From contig CAJNDS010002493.1 in the NCBI GenBank assembly GCA_905221605.1, positions 300,001 through 364,000 of the forward strand: 64,000 nt of DNA. Reading direction: 5' to 3'. Source of the DNA: Symbiodinium natans (Eukaryota; Sar; Dinophyceae; Suessiales; Symbiodiniaceae). Below are positions 31,850-43,110 of the stretch, one piece after another. Within the stretch, counting starts at the first letter, position 1. Each line of letters opens with the position of its first letter. Below the pieces are notes generated by a model. That model ran no database searches, was not told the DNA's origin, and saw only the letters and a list, made by a program, of their open reading frames with translations. The translations under genes were made by a program, and so were the position numbers.

Positions 31850-32060
31850 CACCTGGTTCACCCACCAACCCTTGGTTCACCCACCAAGGTTCACCCACCA
31901 AGATTCGCCCACCAAAACACCGGGTTCACCCACCAAAACAGGACCGTTCACCCCACCAAAACCCCTGGTTCACCCACCAAAACCCCTGGTTCGCCCACCA
32001 AAACCCCTGGTTCACCCACCAAAACCCCCGCCAAAACCCCGAGTTCACCCACCAAGATAG
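31850..32060. repeat. Subterminal tandem repeat, left (TTCACCCACCAAAACCCC)
   Basis: About ten imperfect units with the core TTCACCCACCAAAACCCCTGG. They are inverted relative to 37,010-37,200. Confidence 0.9.
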
Positions 32061-32495
32061 GCCCATCGAGAAGGACCCACCTAAAGGGGGTGGTTACCCT
32101 ACCCTACAACAGCACCCTGAGACCCCCAAACCAGGGTTGCTGCCCTACCCTACCCTCCTACCCTTTCCGACCCTTCCACTCCCCTACAGGAGCCCCACAA
32201 GCCCCACCCTGAAGGGCCCATCCTCCCCACCCTCCCCACCCTTCCCCCTCCCCTCCCGCTTGCCCACCCTGCCCTACCCTCCTACCCTTTCCTACCTTCC
32301 ACTCCCCTACCCTCCCCCGCGAAACCGACCTTAGACCATTTCGGCCCACCAAAAACCAACCAAACAGCCCACCAAAACAGCCAAACCTCCCACCAAAAGC
32401 CCTACCATACCCACCAAAAACCCCACCCTACCCCAGCGTGACGTTCCCTACCCTACCCCAGTCTACTCGTGGGACAAGGGCCAGAGGCTCAGAGC

Positions 32496-33350
32496 TTGAG
32501 GCATCGCGGGGTTGAGGGTGTACGGGCGCAGGTCCCCCACCCTACCCTAGCGTGACGTTCCCTACCATACCCCAGCCTAATTATTCGTGGGACAAGGGCT
32601 AGAGGCTCAGGGGTTGAGGCATGGAGAGGTTGCGGGTCTACGAGCGCTCCCCCACCCTACCCTAGCGTGACGTTCCCTACCCTACCCCAGCCTACTCGTG
32701 GGACAAGGGCTAGAGGCTCCGGGGTTGAAGCATGGAGGGGTTGAGGGTGTCTGGGCGCGGGTCTTTCCCCAGGAGTCAGGACTGGGGTTGCTGAACCCGA
32801 ATCCCAGCAGGTCCCCACACCCTACCCTAGCGTGACTTTCCCTACCCTACCCTAAACCCTAAACCCTAAACCCTAAAAGCTAAGTTTTCGGGTAATTAGG
32901 GTTTAGGTTTTAGGGTTTACGGTTACCCTACCCTAAACCCTAAACCGTAAACCCTAAAACCTAAACCCTAATTACCCGAAAACTTAGGTTTTAGGGTTTA
33001 CGGTTTAGGGTTTAGGGTAGGGTAGGGAACGTCACGCTAGGTAGGGTGTGGGGACCTGCTGGGATTCGGGTTCGGCAACCCAGTCCTGACTCCTGGGAAA
33101 GACCCGCGCCCAGACACCCTCAACCCCTCCATGCCTCAACCCCTGAGCTCTAGCCCCAGAGTAGGCTGGGGTAGGGTAGGGAACGTCACGCTAGGGTAGG
33201 GTGGGGGAGCGCTCGTAGACCCGCAACCCCTCCATGCCTCAACCCCTGAGCCTCTAGCCCTTGTCCCACGAGTAATTAGGCTGGGGTAGGGTAGGGAACG
33301 TCACGCTAGGGGAGGGTGGGGGATGTGCGCCCGTACACCCTCAACCCCGC
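32496..33350. repeat. Long inverted repeat centred near 32,933
   Basis: The left arm (about 32,496-32,922) contains, in order, ordinary CGTGACGTTCCC units, a GGGTCTTTCCCCAGGAGTC segment, telomeric units and a TTTTCGGGTAATTAGGG segment. The right arm (about 32,944-33,350) is its reverse complement. The spacer is about 20 bases, so it is cruciform-prone. Confidence 0.9.
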
Positions 33351-34380
33351 GACCCTCGCCTGCCCGCACCCTACCCCAGCTTGCCAACCCCACCCTGCCT
33401 GCGCCGGGAGGGGGGGCTGGGGCCGGCAGCAAAGAGCAGACAGGTCCGGGAAGAGCAGAGGGGTAGGGTCGGGAGGGCAGGGCAGGGGAGTGAGGGGAGA
33501 GCAAAAAAAAGGGGGCAGGATGGGAGAGGGTGGCCTCAGCTCCAGCGGTGCAGCTAGAGGGCAGGGCAGAACCAAGGCGTGGGGCCCTCTGCCTCCACAC
33601 CCTCCCCACCCTCCACTGCCCGCTACCTTGAAGAACCTGCTGAAATTCCCCCCCCACAAAAACCGCCACCCTGATTCAGGGCAGGGTAGGGTAGGGCAAG
33701 GGCAAGGCTGGGGGTAGGGTGCGGGCAGGCAGGGGAGGGGTAGGGTTGGCTGGGTAGGGCAGGGAATGGGGTAGTCAAGGCTGGGAAGGTCTGGCGCAAC
33801 TGCTTTGTTTGCTCTGGAGGGCGGCAGGGAAAGTGAGGGGCTGGAGAGCAAAAAAAGGGGCCCAGGGATGGGGGGGAGAGCAGGGGTCAGGGGGAGGCCA
33901 CAGGTAGAGGGCAGGGCAGGCAAGGGGTAAATCTGCAGATTTACGTAGGTGCGGGACAGGCAGGGCAGCGGGCCGTCCAGGCCAGAAGACCGGGGGGCAC
34001 AGGCAGAAGGGCAGGGCAGGGTAGGGTAGGGTGGGGTATGGCTGTGGGGGGAAAGGGCCGACTTTCCGCAGTGCTCTGCAAAGACAGGGTGTGGCAGGCA
34101 GGGGGGAGGGGGGCTGGGGGCAGCTGAGAGCCCACCCACCCTTCCACTGCCATGTGTGGGGCAGGCAGGAAGAAGGGTAGGGTGGGTAGGGTCGGGTGGA
34201 GGGGAGGCAGGGACACAGGCAACAGACAGATTCTCGGGTTGGGCAGGCAGGTCAGGGTGGGGTGGGGAGGGGAGGGCAGCGGGGTAGGGTGGGGCAGGGA
34301 ATGGGGTGCGAGGGCAGAAGCAGAAGGGCAGACTAGAGTGGGCAGGAGCTTCAGGGGAGCAGCGGTGAGGGGAGGCGCAG
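33350..34380. repeat. GGGCAGGG-type minisatellite field
   Basis: Purine-rich GGGCAGGG and GGGTAGGG units. A segment with GCAGATTTACGTAGGTGCGG near 33,935 recurs near 36,520, so the block is partly duplicated. It has no convincing gene. Confidence 0.8.
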
Positions 34381-34815
34381 GCGTGACGTTCCCTACCCTA
34401 CCCCAGCCCTACCCTACCCCAGCCTAATTACTCGTAAGACAAGGGCTAGAGGCTCAGGGGTTGAGGCATGGAGAGGTTGCGGGTCTACCAGCGCTCCCCC
34501 ACCCTACCCTAGCGTGACGTTCCCTACCCTACCCCAGCCTACTCGTGGGACAAGGGCTAGAGGCTCCGGGGTTGAAGCATGGAGGGGTTGAGGGTGTCTG
34601 GGCGCGGGTCTTTCCCCAGAGTCAGGACTGGGGTTGCCGAACCCGAATCCTAGCAGGTCCCCACACCCTACCCTAGCGTGACTTTCCCTACCCTACCCTA
34701 AACCCTAAACCCTAAACCCTAAAAGCTAAGTTTTCGGGTAATTAGGGTTTAGGTTTTAGGGTTTACGCTTACCCTACCCTAAACCCTAAACCGTAAACCC
34801 TAAAACCTAAACCCA
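34380..34815. repeat. Direct copy of the left inverted-repeat arm
   Basis: It repeats 32,537-32,960 in the same order, including the TTTTCGGGTAATTAGGG segment, and breaks off at AAACCCAAATTGG before a GGGGGGAT microsatellite (34,818-34,945). A partial third copy is at about 35,405-35,640. Confidence 0.88.
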
Positions 34816-37009
34816 AATTGGATGGGGGGGGATGGGGGGGGGGATGGGGGGGGATGGGGGGATGGGGGGAGGGGGGGGGGATGGGGGATGGGGGGGGATG
34901 GGGGATGGGGGGGGATGGGGGGGATGGGGGGGATGGGGGGGGGGGAGTGCCACCCTGATTGACCCTGCCCAACCCTGAATACCCTACCCTCCTACCCTTT
35001 CCAGGCATGGAAGGTACGCCCACACTTGCCCTCTCTGCCCGCCTTCTTCTATTCTGTCTAACCTGCTGAAATTCCCCGCCCTATGAGTCAGGGTGGTGCT
35101 TTTTGTGGGGCAGGGGGGAATTTCAGCAGGTTCTTCAGGGTAGGGGAGGGCGGGCAGTGGAGGGTGGGGAGGGTGTGGAGACAGAGGGCAAGTGTGGGCC
35201 CTAGCCCTGAATCAGGGTGCGGGGGAGGGGGAAAAAAACTTTTTTCCCACCAAAACCGCCATTGCCTCCACCAAACCAACCGGGGAGCCCACCAAGACGT
35301 GGACCCCACCAAAACCCCCACTCGACCCCACCAAGCCGAACGTCGTCCCCACCAAAACAGCTGTGCACCCCAGCCTACTCGTGGGACAAGGGCCAGAGGC
35401 TCCACCCTAGCGTGACGTTCCCTACCCTACCCCAGCCTAATTACTCGTGGGACAAGGGCTAGAGGCTCAGGGGTTGAGGCATGGAGGGGTTGCGGGTCTA
35501 CGAGCGCTCCCCCACCTACCCTAGCGTGACGTTCCCTACCCTACCCCAGCCTACTGGGGCTAGAGCTCAGGGGTTGAGGCATGGAGGGGTTGAGGGTGTC
35601 TGGGCGCGGGTCTTTCCCAGGAGTCAGGACTGGGTTGCCGAACCTCCTGTACAGGGGAGGGTGAGGTAGGGTAGGGTAGGGGAGTCGAAGGTAGGAAAGG
35701 GTGGGCAGGGTAGGGTGGAATTTCAGCAAGTTAGCCAGGGTAGGGGAGGGTGGGCAGTGGAGGGCAGGGTGGGGTGTGTGGAGGACAGAGGGCAAGTGTG
35801 GGTTTCAGGAGAGGGTGAGTAGGGGAGTCGGAAAGGGTATGGGGAATTTCAGCAGTTGTTCAGGGTCGGGAGGGCAGGGTAGGGTGTGCTACGGTGGCGC
35901 TTCCTGTACGGGAGGGTGAGGTAGGGTAGGGTAGGGGAGTGGAAGGTAGGAAAGGGTAGGAGGGCAGGGTAGGGCGTGCAGGGCGGGGCAGGGTGGGGAA
36001 TTTCAGCGGTATTCAGGCCCTACCCTGCCCTGAATCAGGGTGGCGCTTCCTGTACGGGGGAGGGGAGTGGAAGGTAGGAAAATTAAGGGAGGGCGAGGTC
36101 CGGTGTCGAGATGATCGGAGTGGGGCCCAGGCAGGGTGGGGTCGGCCCGAAGGCAGGTCAGTTGGGGTGGGGCAGGCAAGGGGAGGGGAGGGCAGAGGGT
36201 AGGTAGGCTGGGGGTAGGGAGGCAGGGGGGTAGGGTTGGCTGAGGGTAGGGTGGGGCAGGGAATGGGGTAGGCCAAGGGTGTGATTCAGGGCAGGGTAGG
36301 GTAGGGCAAGGGCTAGGCTGGGGTAGGGTGCGGGCAGGCAGGGAGGGGTAGGGTTGGCTGGGGGTTGGGTGGGGCAGGGAATGGGGCAGGTCAAGGGTGG
36401 GGGAAGGTCTAGGGGTGGGGCGTGACCTGGAAGGGGAGGAGGGTCCGGTGTTGGGAGGCAAGGGCGAGGGGATCGAGTGGGGGGGGGGTGGGGTTCCAGA
36501 GCGCTTTCCCACACGAATCTGCAGCTTTGCGTAGGTGCGGGACAGGCAGGGCAGGGGCCGTCCAGGCCAGAAGACCGGCAGGCACAGGCAGAAGGGCAGG
36601 GCAGGGTAGGGCAGGGTGGGGTATGGCTGTGGGGGGATGGGTTGGGGGAAAGGAGAGCAGACTTTTCCGCATGCTCTGCAAATACAGGGTAGTTGAGGTG
36701 TAGTGTGGCAGGGCAGGGGGGAGGGGCCTTCCACTGCGGTCTGTGGTGGGGCAGGACGGGGGCACAGGCAGAAGGGTAGGGTGGGGCAGGCAGGTCAGGG
36801 TGGGGTGGGGAGGGGAGGGCAGGGTGGGGCAGGGAAGGTTCGAGGGCAGAGGCAGAAGGGCAGACAGGGTGGGGTAGAGTGGGGGCAGGATGGGGGGGAG
36901 AGGGTGGCCCCAGCTCAGCGAGGGTAGGGCAGGGGAGGGCAGCGGTGAGGGGAGGCGGCAGGTAGAGGGCAGGGCAGGTGCAAGGGGTGGGGCCCACTCA
37001 TGACCGCGT

Positions 37010-37200
37010 GGTGGTGGTGTTTTTTTGGTGGGGGAACCCGGATTTTTGGTGGGTGAACCAGGGGTTTTGGTGGGTGAATCCGGGGTTTTGGTGGGTGAAT
37101 CAGGGGTTTTTGGTGGGTGAATCTTGGTGGGTGAAGCTTGGTGGGTGAACCAGGGGTTTTGGTGGGTGAACCAGGGGTTTTGGTGGGCGAATCCGGGGTT
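37010..37200. repeat. Subterminal tandem repeat, right (GGTGGGTGAACCAGGGG)
   Basis: The inverted counterpart of 31,850-32,060, followed by a G run of about 29 (37,205-37,233) and then the right end of the element. Confidence 0.9.
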
Positions 37201-37233
<33 letters not shown>

Positions 37234-37559
37234 CTAGGGGGTCGAACGCTGATTTGCTGAGGGCGCCCCTACCCCCTGTGCTGAACCGCCTGTTTACGCT
37301 GTGCGGGTGGCGCGGTCCTCCACGAAAAATTGTGCACCGACCCCCCTACCCCCCCCCCCCCGCGTTTTGGGGGGGTAAGGAGGGAAAGAGGTTTTCACCT
37401 CCTCAAACCCATCCAACACGCCGCCAGGGTCGGCGGACCCTAAACCCTAAACCCTAAACCCTGAACCCTAAACCCTAAACCCCGATTCAGGGGAGGGTCC
37501 GCACCCGCAACGCCAAGAGCCCCGAAAACCCTTTAAACCCCGGAGTTGACGGTTCTTCG

Positions 37560-37725
37560 GGTTAACTTAGGGTTAGGGTTTAGGGTTTAGGGTTTAGGGT
37601 TTAGGGTTCAGGGTTTAGGGTTAGGGTTTAGGGTTTAGGGTTGAGGGTTGAGGGTTGAGGGTTGAGGGTTTAGGGTTGAGGGTTGAGGGTTCAGGGTTGA
37701 GGGTTCAGGGTTTATTCCGAGACAT
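37560..37725. repeat. G-rich degenerate telomeric tract
   Basis: TTTAGGG units followed by GGGTTGA variant units. The next 37,726-37,797 is non-repetitive and open (for example DIDAESSSRSSFQLTKSTR), and CCCTAAA units follow it. Confidence 0.9.
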
Positions 37726-38198
37726 CGATGCCGAGTCAAGCAGTCGAAGCAGCTTTCAGCTCACGAAGTCTACTCGGTGTTGCAGCAGTCGCCAATGAAC
37801 CCTAAACCCTAAACCCTAAACCCTAAACCCTAAACCCCAAACCCCAAAACCCAAAACAAGCAAACACTAAACCCCAAATCCGAAACAACCCTAAATCCAA
37901 AATAAATCCCCAACCCTTAACCCTAAACCCCGAAGCCCAAAACCCCGGACCCTAAACAGTCTCCCTCCCCCCCCTTTCCCCCCGCCCCCAAACCCAAAAC
38001 CCCAAACCCAAAACGCAAAGCCCAAAAAACCCAAACCAAAACCACCAAGACCAGGGTTGAGGGTTTAGAAGCATAGAGTTCAGGGATCCTAAGCCCTAAG
38101 CCCTAAACCCTAAACCCTAAACCCAAAAGCCTAAACCCTAAACCCGAAACCCTAAACCCTAAACCCTAAACCCTTAGAGTTTAGGGATCCGGGCACAG

Positions 38199-38244
38199 GA
38201 GTCCTTCGCCAATGTCAGCCGCCACATCTTCGCGGACCCTGACG
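38199..38244 (+). CDS. Exon-like island (ESFANVSRHIFADPD)
   Basis: The acceptor is GCACAG|G and the donor GACG|GTGGGT. The reading is ESFANVSRHIFADPD. It is short, with no family assigned. Confidence 0.42.
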
Positions 38245-38382
38245 GTGGGTCAAAGGGCTCAGCCCTGATCCCTAAGCCCTAAGCCCTAAGCCCTAAACCC
38301 TAAACCCTAAACCAAATCTGAACCCTAAACCCTAAACCTTAAACCCTGATCCCTAAATCCCCTAAATCAAGGGACTGAAGGA

Positions 38383-38515
38383 GGGACCCCTAGAAGGGAC
38401 CCTGAATCTTATTCCTCTACATAACCCCTATATATACCTTATATGGTCCCCATGGTACCGAAGCGTCTCCTAAGTAACCCCTAAGGTCCCTTATAAGGGT
38501 TTTCTGATGCACCAG
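38383..38515. mobile_element. Foldback element, family G
   Basis: GGGACCCCTAGAAGGGACCC on the left and ACCCCTAAGGTCCCTTA on the right, with CCCCTATATATACCTTATAT in the middle. A fuller copy is at 53,590-53,735 and a fragment near 62,282-62,330. Confidence 0.65.
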
Positions 38516-38667
38516 GTCCAGCCAAAGACGGCGCACCTGTTCTTCCTTATTCCAGAAGCCCTAGAACCCTAGACGCCCCTGAAATCTTAAACCCGAGACC
38601 CTGACCCAAATCCACCCAAGTTGAGGGGCCCTGACACTCAGCCCTGGGCCCTAAACCCCGAGCCTGG

Positions 38668-38757
38668 AACCCTTTTGCCCCGTTTTTGGTTCAAGGTTCC
38701 CCGACAAAGCATGCCCCAATAAGGGTACCCTTATTGTAAAACGGATGCTGGGCTACC
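38668..38757. mobile_element. Dispersed repeat family C copy
   Basis: CCTTTTGCCCCGTTTTTGG, TTCAAGGTTCCCCGACAAA and AATAAGGGTACCCTTATTG segments, ending GGGCTACCAAGAA as in the copies next to the ankyrin exons. Confidence 0.62.
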
Positions 38758-38774
38758 AAGAAGCGCACCCTAAA

Positions 38775-39010
38775 CCCTAAGCCCAAAGCCCAAAGCCCTA
38801 AGCCCTAAGCCCTAAGCCCTAAGCCTTAAGCCCTAAACCCTAAACCCTGAACCCTGAACCCTGAACCCTGAACCCTAAACTCTAAACCTAAACCCTAAAC
38901 CCTAAACCCTAAACCCTAAACCCTAAACCCTAAACCCTAAACCTTAAACCCTAAACCCTAAACCCTAAGCCTAAGCCCTAAACCCTAAACCCTAAACCCT
39001 AAACCCTAAA
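38775..39010. repeat. Telomeric tract with CCCTAAG, CCCTGAA and CCCTAAA blocks
   Basis: Variant units occur in runs, not at random. The tract ends at the exon-like island 39,016. Confidence 0.96.
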
Positions 39011-39015
39011 CCCTG

Positions 39016-39144
39016 ACTTTCGGGCGTAAAGACACGGAGACCGAAAGCTGGGTAGGCAGCGACAGCGATCGCGACAGCGACGTCGGCTCCGTGGCCCACT
39101 CTGACAGGGGCAGAGGCCAGGGAGTAGGAGACGAAGGGCTCATG
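39016..39144 (+). CDS. Exon-like island, Asp/Ser-rich (DTETESWVGSDSDRDSDVGS)
   Basis: The frame is open over DTETESWVGSDSDRDSDVGS, then VAHSDRGRGQGVGDEGLM, and the next codon is TAG formed by the first telomeric unit (ATG-TAG-GG). It may be a C-terminal exon whose stop comes from the repeat, or end at an earlier donor. The acidic-serine composition suggests a disordered tail. Confidence 0.5.
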
Positions 39145-39880
39145 TAGGGTTTAGGGTGTAGGGTTTAGTGTTTAGGGTTTAGGGTTTAGGGTTCAGGGTT
39201 TAGGGTTCAGGGTTTAGGGTTTAGGGTGGAGGTTAGGCTTTAGGGTTCAGGGTGGAGGGCCCTTGTGCGTTGGGGGGTTTGGGTCCTTCGGGGGTTGGTT
39301 TAGACTTGCGGGGGCTTGGCGTTTCAGTTGTTCATATTAACACCAGGAAGGGCCACTTCATCTTGGCCGCATCTTCAAGGAAGCATGGCACAGCACGATC
39401 TTGCATGAGACAGACACCTAGGGTTTAGGGTTTATGGTTTAGGGCTTAGGGTTTAGGGTTTAGGGCTCAGAGGTTTAGGGTTTAGGGTTTAGGGGTTGGG
39501 GGTTAGGGGTTACGGGTTACGGGGTACGGGTTAGGGGTTAGGGTTTAGGGTTTAGGGTCGCTATGGTTTTATAAGGCACATCAGGTGGGATTGATACGCC
39601 TGTTCTTGGTGAGCGCACATGGGCATTTCTAAAAATTCAGTGAGTGTGATATATTGGGTGACCTTTTGCGGATGCTACCAAAAGCTCCCTGATATTCTTC
39701 GCGGGGGGTCCATTGAAACTTCGAGAACCCCAACCCCTTAAGCCCTAAACCCCGAAACCCCTACTCCCTTAACCCTACACCCTAAATACCAAAACCCTAA
39801 ACCGTAACCCTAACCTATGCCCTATAACCCTAGATCCTAAACCCTTACTCCCTAGACCCTAAGCCCTAAAGCCTAAAACT

Positions 39881-40335
39881 CTAACCCTAAACCCTAAACC
39901 CTAAACCCTAAACTGCCAACCCTAAACCCTAAACCCTAAACCCTAAACCTTAAATCCCAAACCAAACCCTAAGCCCTAAACCTCTACTCCCTCAACCCCA
40001 AACCCTAAACCCTAAACCCTAAACCCTAAACCCTAAACCCTAAACCCTAAACCCTAAACCCTAAACCCTAAACCCTAAACCCTAAACCCTAAACCCCAAC
40101 CGCTAAACTCCTAAACCCTAACCCCTAACCCCTAACCCCTAACCCCTAACCCCTAACCCCTAACCCCTAACCCCTAACCCCTACCCCCCTAACATCTAAA
40201 CCCCAAACCCTAAACCCTAAAACCCAAAACCCTAAACCCTAACCCCTAAACCTAAACCCTAAACCCTAAACCCTAAACCCTATACCCTAAACCCTAAACC
40301 CTAAACCCTAAACCCCAAACCCCAAACCCCAAACC
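39881..40335. repeat. Long degenerate telomeric tract with a CCCCTAA block
   Basis: Mostly CCCTAAA; 40,110-40,190 is a run of the six/seven-base variant CCCCTAA; the end is CCCCAAA. It stops at the ACCAG acceptor of 40,338. Confidence 0.97.
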
Positions 40336-40337
40336 AG

Positions 40338-41480
40338 GCAGCTCCGTAATCTCGGCCTTTTCGGCTGCCTCGGTCACCTCGGCCCCTGGGGCCCTGGAAT
40401 CCCAAGCCTAAACACTAAGCCCCCATTTGGGGTGTAGGGTTTAGGGTTTAGGGTTTAGGGCTAGACCCTAAGCCTCTGTTGGGGTTTATTGAAATTATTC
40501 AGGGTTAATGTCCGGGGAAGTTTCGGGGCGTTTCAAGGATTTTTTTTGGCTTCAGCTTAGTTCATGCCGATCTCGGTCCGGGAAAGTTTTGCGGAACGTT
40601 TGGAGGAGTTTCTCCTTTTAAACTTGTTGAATATTTCAAGTTACCGGGGCTTGAGGGTTTAAGGTTTGGGGTTTGGGGTTTAGGGTTTAGGGGTTAGCAT
40701 AAATGGGGGGGGGGGGCGTCGATCTGAGTTACAAGCCCTAAGTTGAGTTCGCTTTGTGTAGCTTCTCAGGGGTTTCCAAGTTAAGGGTTTAGGGTTTCGG
40801 GTTTAATTAGGGTGATCTTTCTGCTTTGCTTCGATTAGGCTGGTGGACTTCGAGAGTTTTTCGGGCTTTAGGGTTTCTCAGTACCCGGGGAGCCCATACA
40901 CCCGAAGTTAAGGAGCATACCCTGCTATCTATGAGGATGCCTCTACAACTCGTGACAGGGGCCATGGCTAAGCAAACGAACCTATCAAAATCACACGGTG
41001 GCTCGCGAAACCGTACACCCCAAAGGCCCTAAGCCCTCAACCCTAAACCCCAAGCCCTAAAAGCCCTAAGCCCTAAGCCCCAAACCCGAACCACTTCGGG
41101 TGCAGCGGCCGCGCGATTGATCGCCAGTCTTTCTCGCATGTCGCCTTCGAACCCCTAACAAACCCTGCAACTTGAAACCCCCAAGTCGTTAGTTAGGGTT
41201 TGGGGATTTGGGGTTTTGGGTTTTAGGCCCGAAGCCCTACTAGGATGCCCAGTAGTACCCTTATTCCCTTTTTGGGGGATTTAGGTTCCCTTACAAACCC
41301 CTTTAAGCAAAAAACGGGCACCCTTTTTAAGCCTAGGTTACTGGGCAGCCCAGCCTAAACCCCAAGCCCCAAATCCCTGTGTCAAGGTCAGGACATTTGA
41401 ATCCGCCAGATCTATCGCGCAGTCAGCCTCCGCCCAGTCCGCCGACTTCTCCGTGGCCTCCTCTCTTGAGGTTCACGGGG
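40338..41480 (+). CDS. Two serine/alanine-rich exon-like islands
   Basis: 40,338 to about 40,400 reads SSVISAFSAASVTSAPGALE after an ACCAG acceptor. 41,387-41,480 reads VRTFESARSIAQSASAQSAD then FSVASSLEVHG, with donor CGGGG|GTTTAGGG. The similar Ser-Ala style suggests both belong to one protein, but the join was not proven. The 1 kb between holds G-rich repeats and a family C element (41,238-41,350). Confidence 0.45.
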
Positions 41481-41676
41481 GTTTAGGGTTTAGGGTTTAG
41501 GGTTCAGGGTTTAGGGTTTAAGGTTCAGGGTTTAGGGTTCAGGGTTCCTGACATTGTAGGGGTTCAGGGTTTAGGATCTACAAGAGGTCTGAGGTTGGGG
41601 TTGAGGGGTTTGAGGTTGGGGTTTCGGTGGTTTAGGGTTCAGAGCTCCGGGGATCGGACCCTCACGGAGAACAGCC

Positions 41677-41799
41677 TACTTGGAGGTTCATGGTACTTGT
41701 TAACCAGTTATGCCTGTACTTATAACTGTACTTATGACCATATTGGGGCACGCTTATAAGTGGGCGATGAGAAGTACAGTTACAATTGGTTAGTAAGTA
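41677..41799. mobile_element. MITE family A, right end replaced by telomeric repeat
   Basis: TACTTGGAGGTTCATGGTAC on the left. The interior pairs to ATTGGTTAGTAAGTA, but the final GAACCTCCAAG is missing and CCCTAAA units begin at once (41,802-41,890). Confidence 0.75.
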
Positions 41800-41934
41800 T
41801 CCCTAAACCCTAAACCCTAAACCCTAAACCCTAAACCCTAAACCCTAAACCCTAAACTCTAAACCTTAAACCCTAAACCCTAAACCCCAAATCCTCAACC
41901 CTAAGCCCCCAAAGCCCCAAAGCCCCAACGCCAG

Positions 41935-42022
41935 TCCCGGAAATCTACACAGGAGCTGAGGCGACTGCCGCCAGTCGCTAAGCAGCAGGATGTGTCAACT
42001 GCCGTCATCTTCATCCGTCGCA
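41935..42022 (+). CDS. Exon-like island (STQELRRLPPVAKQQDVSTA)
   Basis: The acceptor is CGCCAG and the frame STQELRRLPPVAKQQDVSTA continues VIFIRRT and would run on into CCCTAAA. The donor is not clear (possibly GCC|GTCATC). The family is unknown. Confidence 0.45.
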
Positions 42023-42120
42023 CCCTAAACCCTAAACCCTAAACCCGAAACCCTAAACCCTAAACCCTAGACCCTAGATCCTAAACCCTAAACCCTAAAT
42101 TTAAGAGCCTCCGGCTCAAG

Positions 42121-42206
42121 CCGCCGACCCCGCTGGAGCATAGTTGAGAGGTTTGGGGGAGGTTTTCACCTCCTTTTCCCATCCAACACGCCGCCAGGGT
42201 CGGCGG
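42121..42206. mobile_element. Internally deleted derivative of the 31.7-37.4 kb element
   Basis: It shares the left 50 or so bases (CCGCCGACCCCGCTGGAGCA through TTGAGAGGT) and the right 45 or so (GAGGTTTTCACCTCC through CCGCCAGGGTCGGCGG) with the large element. The 24 bases upstream (from AATTTAAGAGCCTCC) are also shared. The join lies at a GAGGT microhomology. Confidence 0.85.
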
Positions 42207-42691
42207 ACCCTAAACCCTAAACCCTAAACCCTAAACCCGAAACCCTAAACCCTAAACCCTAAACGGGGGGGGGGGGGGGCAGTTGAAGGCTGCACGCCAT
42301 GTGGGGGTTCTTCTTACTGATTCCCCCTTTTTTGGGGGGGGGGGGGGTTTAGGGTTTAGGGTTTAGGGTCTAGGGTCTAGGGTTTAGGGTCTAGGGTCTA
42401 GGGTTTAGGGTTTAGGGTACAGGTCTCTTTGCCAGGCGCCTTTGCATAAACGCAAAGCCCTAAACTTCAGACCCGCGCTGCGAAGGTGTTTTTTCTGAGG
42501 TTAAAAACCCAACTCAATCAGGCCTGAATCCGAAACCCTAAGCTCCCTAAACCCTAAACTCCCTAAACCCTGAACCCTAAACCCTATAACCTAAACCCCC
42601 TAAACCCTAAGCCCCAAACCCTAAACCCTAAGCCCTAAACCCTAAACCCTAAATCCTAAACCCTAAGCCCTACACCCCATGCTGCATTAAG

Positions 42692-42760
42692 GAGATGCCG
42701 CCCACAGATGACACGGTCCTGCCTACCCCAGGCGCCCTAGCGGACATCCCGGGTTCGGAG
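42692..42760 (+). CDS. Exon-like island (EMPPTDDTVLPTPGALADIP)
   Basis: Exactly 23 codons between ATTAAG|G and GAG|GTTGGG. The reading is EMPPTDDTVLPTPGALADIP plus GSE. It is proline-rich and no family is recognised. Confidence 0.42.
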
Positions 42761-43026
42761 GTTGGGGGCGGTTTCTAGGGTTTAGGGTTTAGGGTTTAGG
42801 GGTTAGGGTTGAGGGTTTCCGGAGTGTAGGGTTTCGGGTTGAGGACCCACGCCCTCAGCCCAAAACCTTTGGCGATCCGTGTGTGTTGCAGAACCCTTGA
42901 TGATCAGGTACTAGCTGAAGCCACACACGCTGAAGGTTCAAACTTGAGAGGGTTCTTGTATCAGGTGTTAAGCGTTAAGCGCTTGAATCAGCCCCTACTC
43001 AACCCCCTTTGCTGGAGGGCACTTTT

Positions 43027-43110
43027 CTTACTGTTGGTTAGTAGGCAACCGGGGGAATGAGGTACCTTATTTTCCCTTTAAGGGACAGGGCCCTGCTAAC
43101 CAACAGTAAG
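43027..43110. mobile_element. 84-bp foldback element
   Basis: CTTACTGTTGGTTAGTAGG pairs with CCTGCTAACCAACAGTAAG around a TTCCCTTTAAGGGA loop region. No second copy was noticed. Confidence 0.7.

Larger units (their letters stand above)
31690..37436. mobile_element. Large GC-rich non-autonomous element with terminal and subterminal inverted repeats
   Basis: The ends are CCGCCGACCCCGCTGG and CCGCCAGGGTCGGCGG, an inverted pair. Inside the ends, TTCACCCACCAAAACC-type tandem repeats (31,850-32,060) are mirrored by GGTGGGTGAACCAGGGG repeats (37,010-37,200). The body is minisatellite and inverted or direct duplications of a CGTGACGTTCCC-containing unit. Both sides are telomeric repeat. A deleted derivative with the same ends lies at 42,121-42,206. 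No transposase was seen; long open frames are proline- or glycine-rich products of the repeats. Confidence 0.75.

Noticed and set aside
31637-32334. Frames of 169-191 codons with HPPKP-type repeats
   Set aside because: They follow the TTCACCCACCAAAACC subterminal repeat; three frames are open at once.
33306-36997. Proline-rich minus-strand and glycine-rich plus-strand frames up to 279 codons
   Set aside because: They follow GGGCAGGG-type minisatellite inside the large element, occur in several frames at once, and have no domain.
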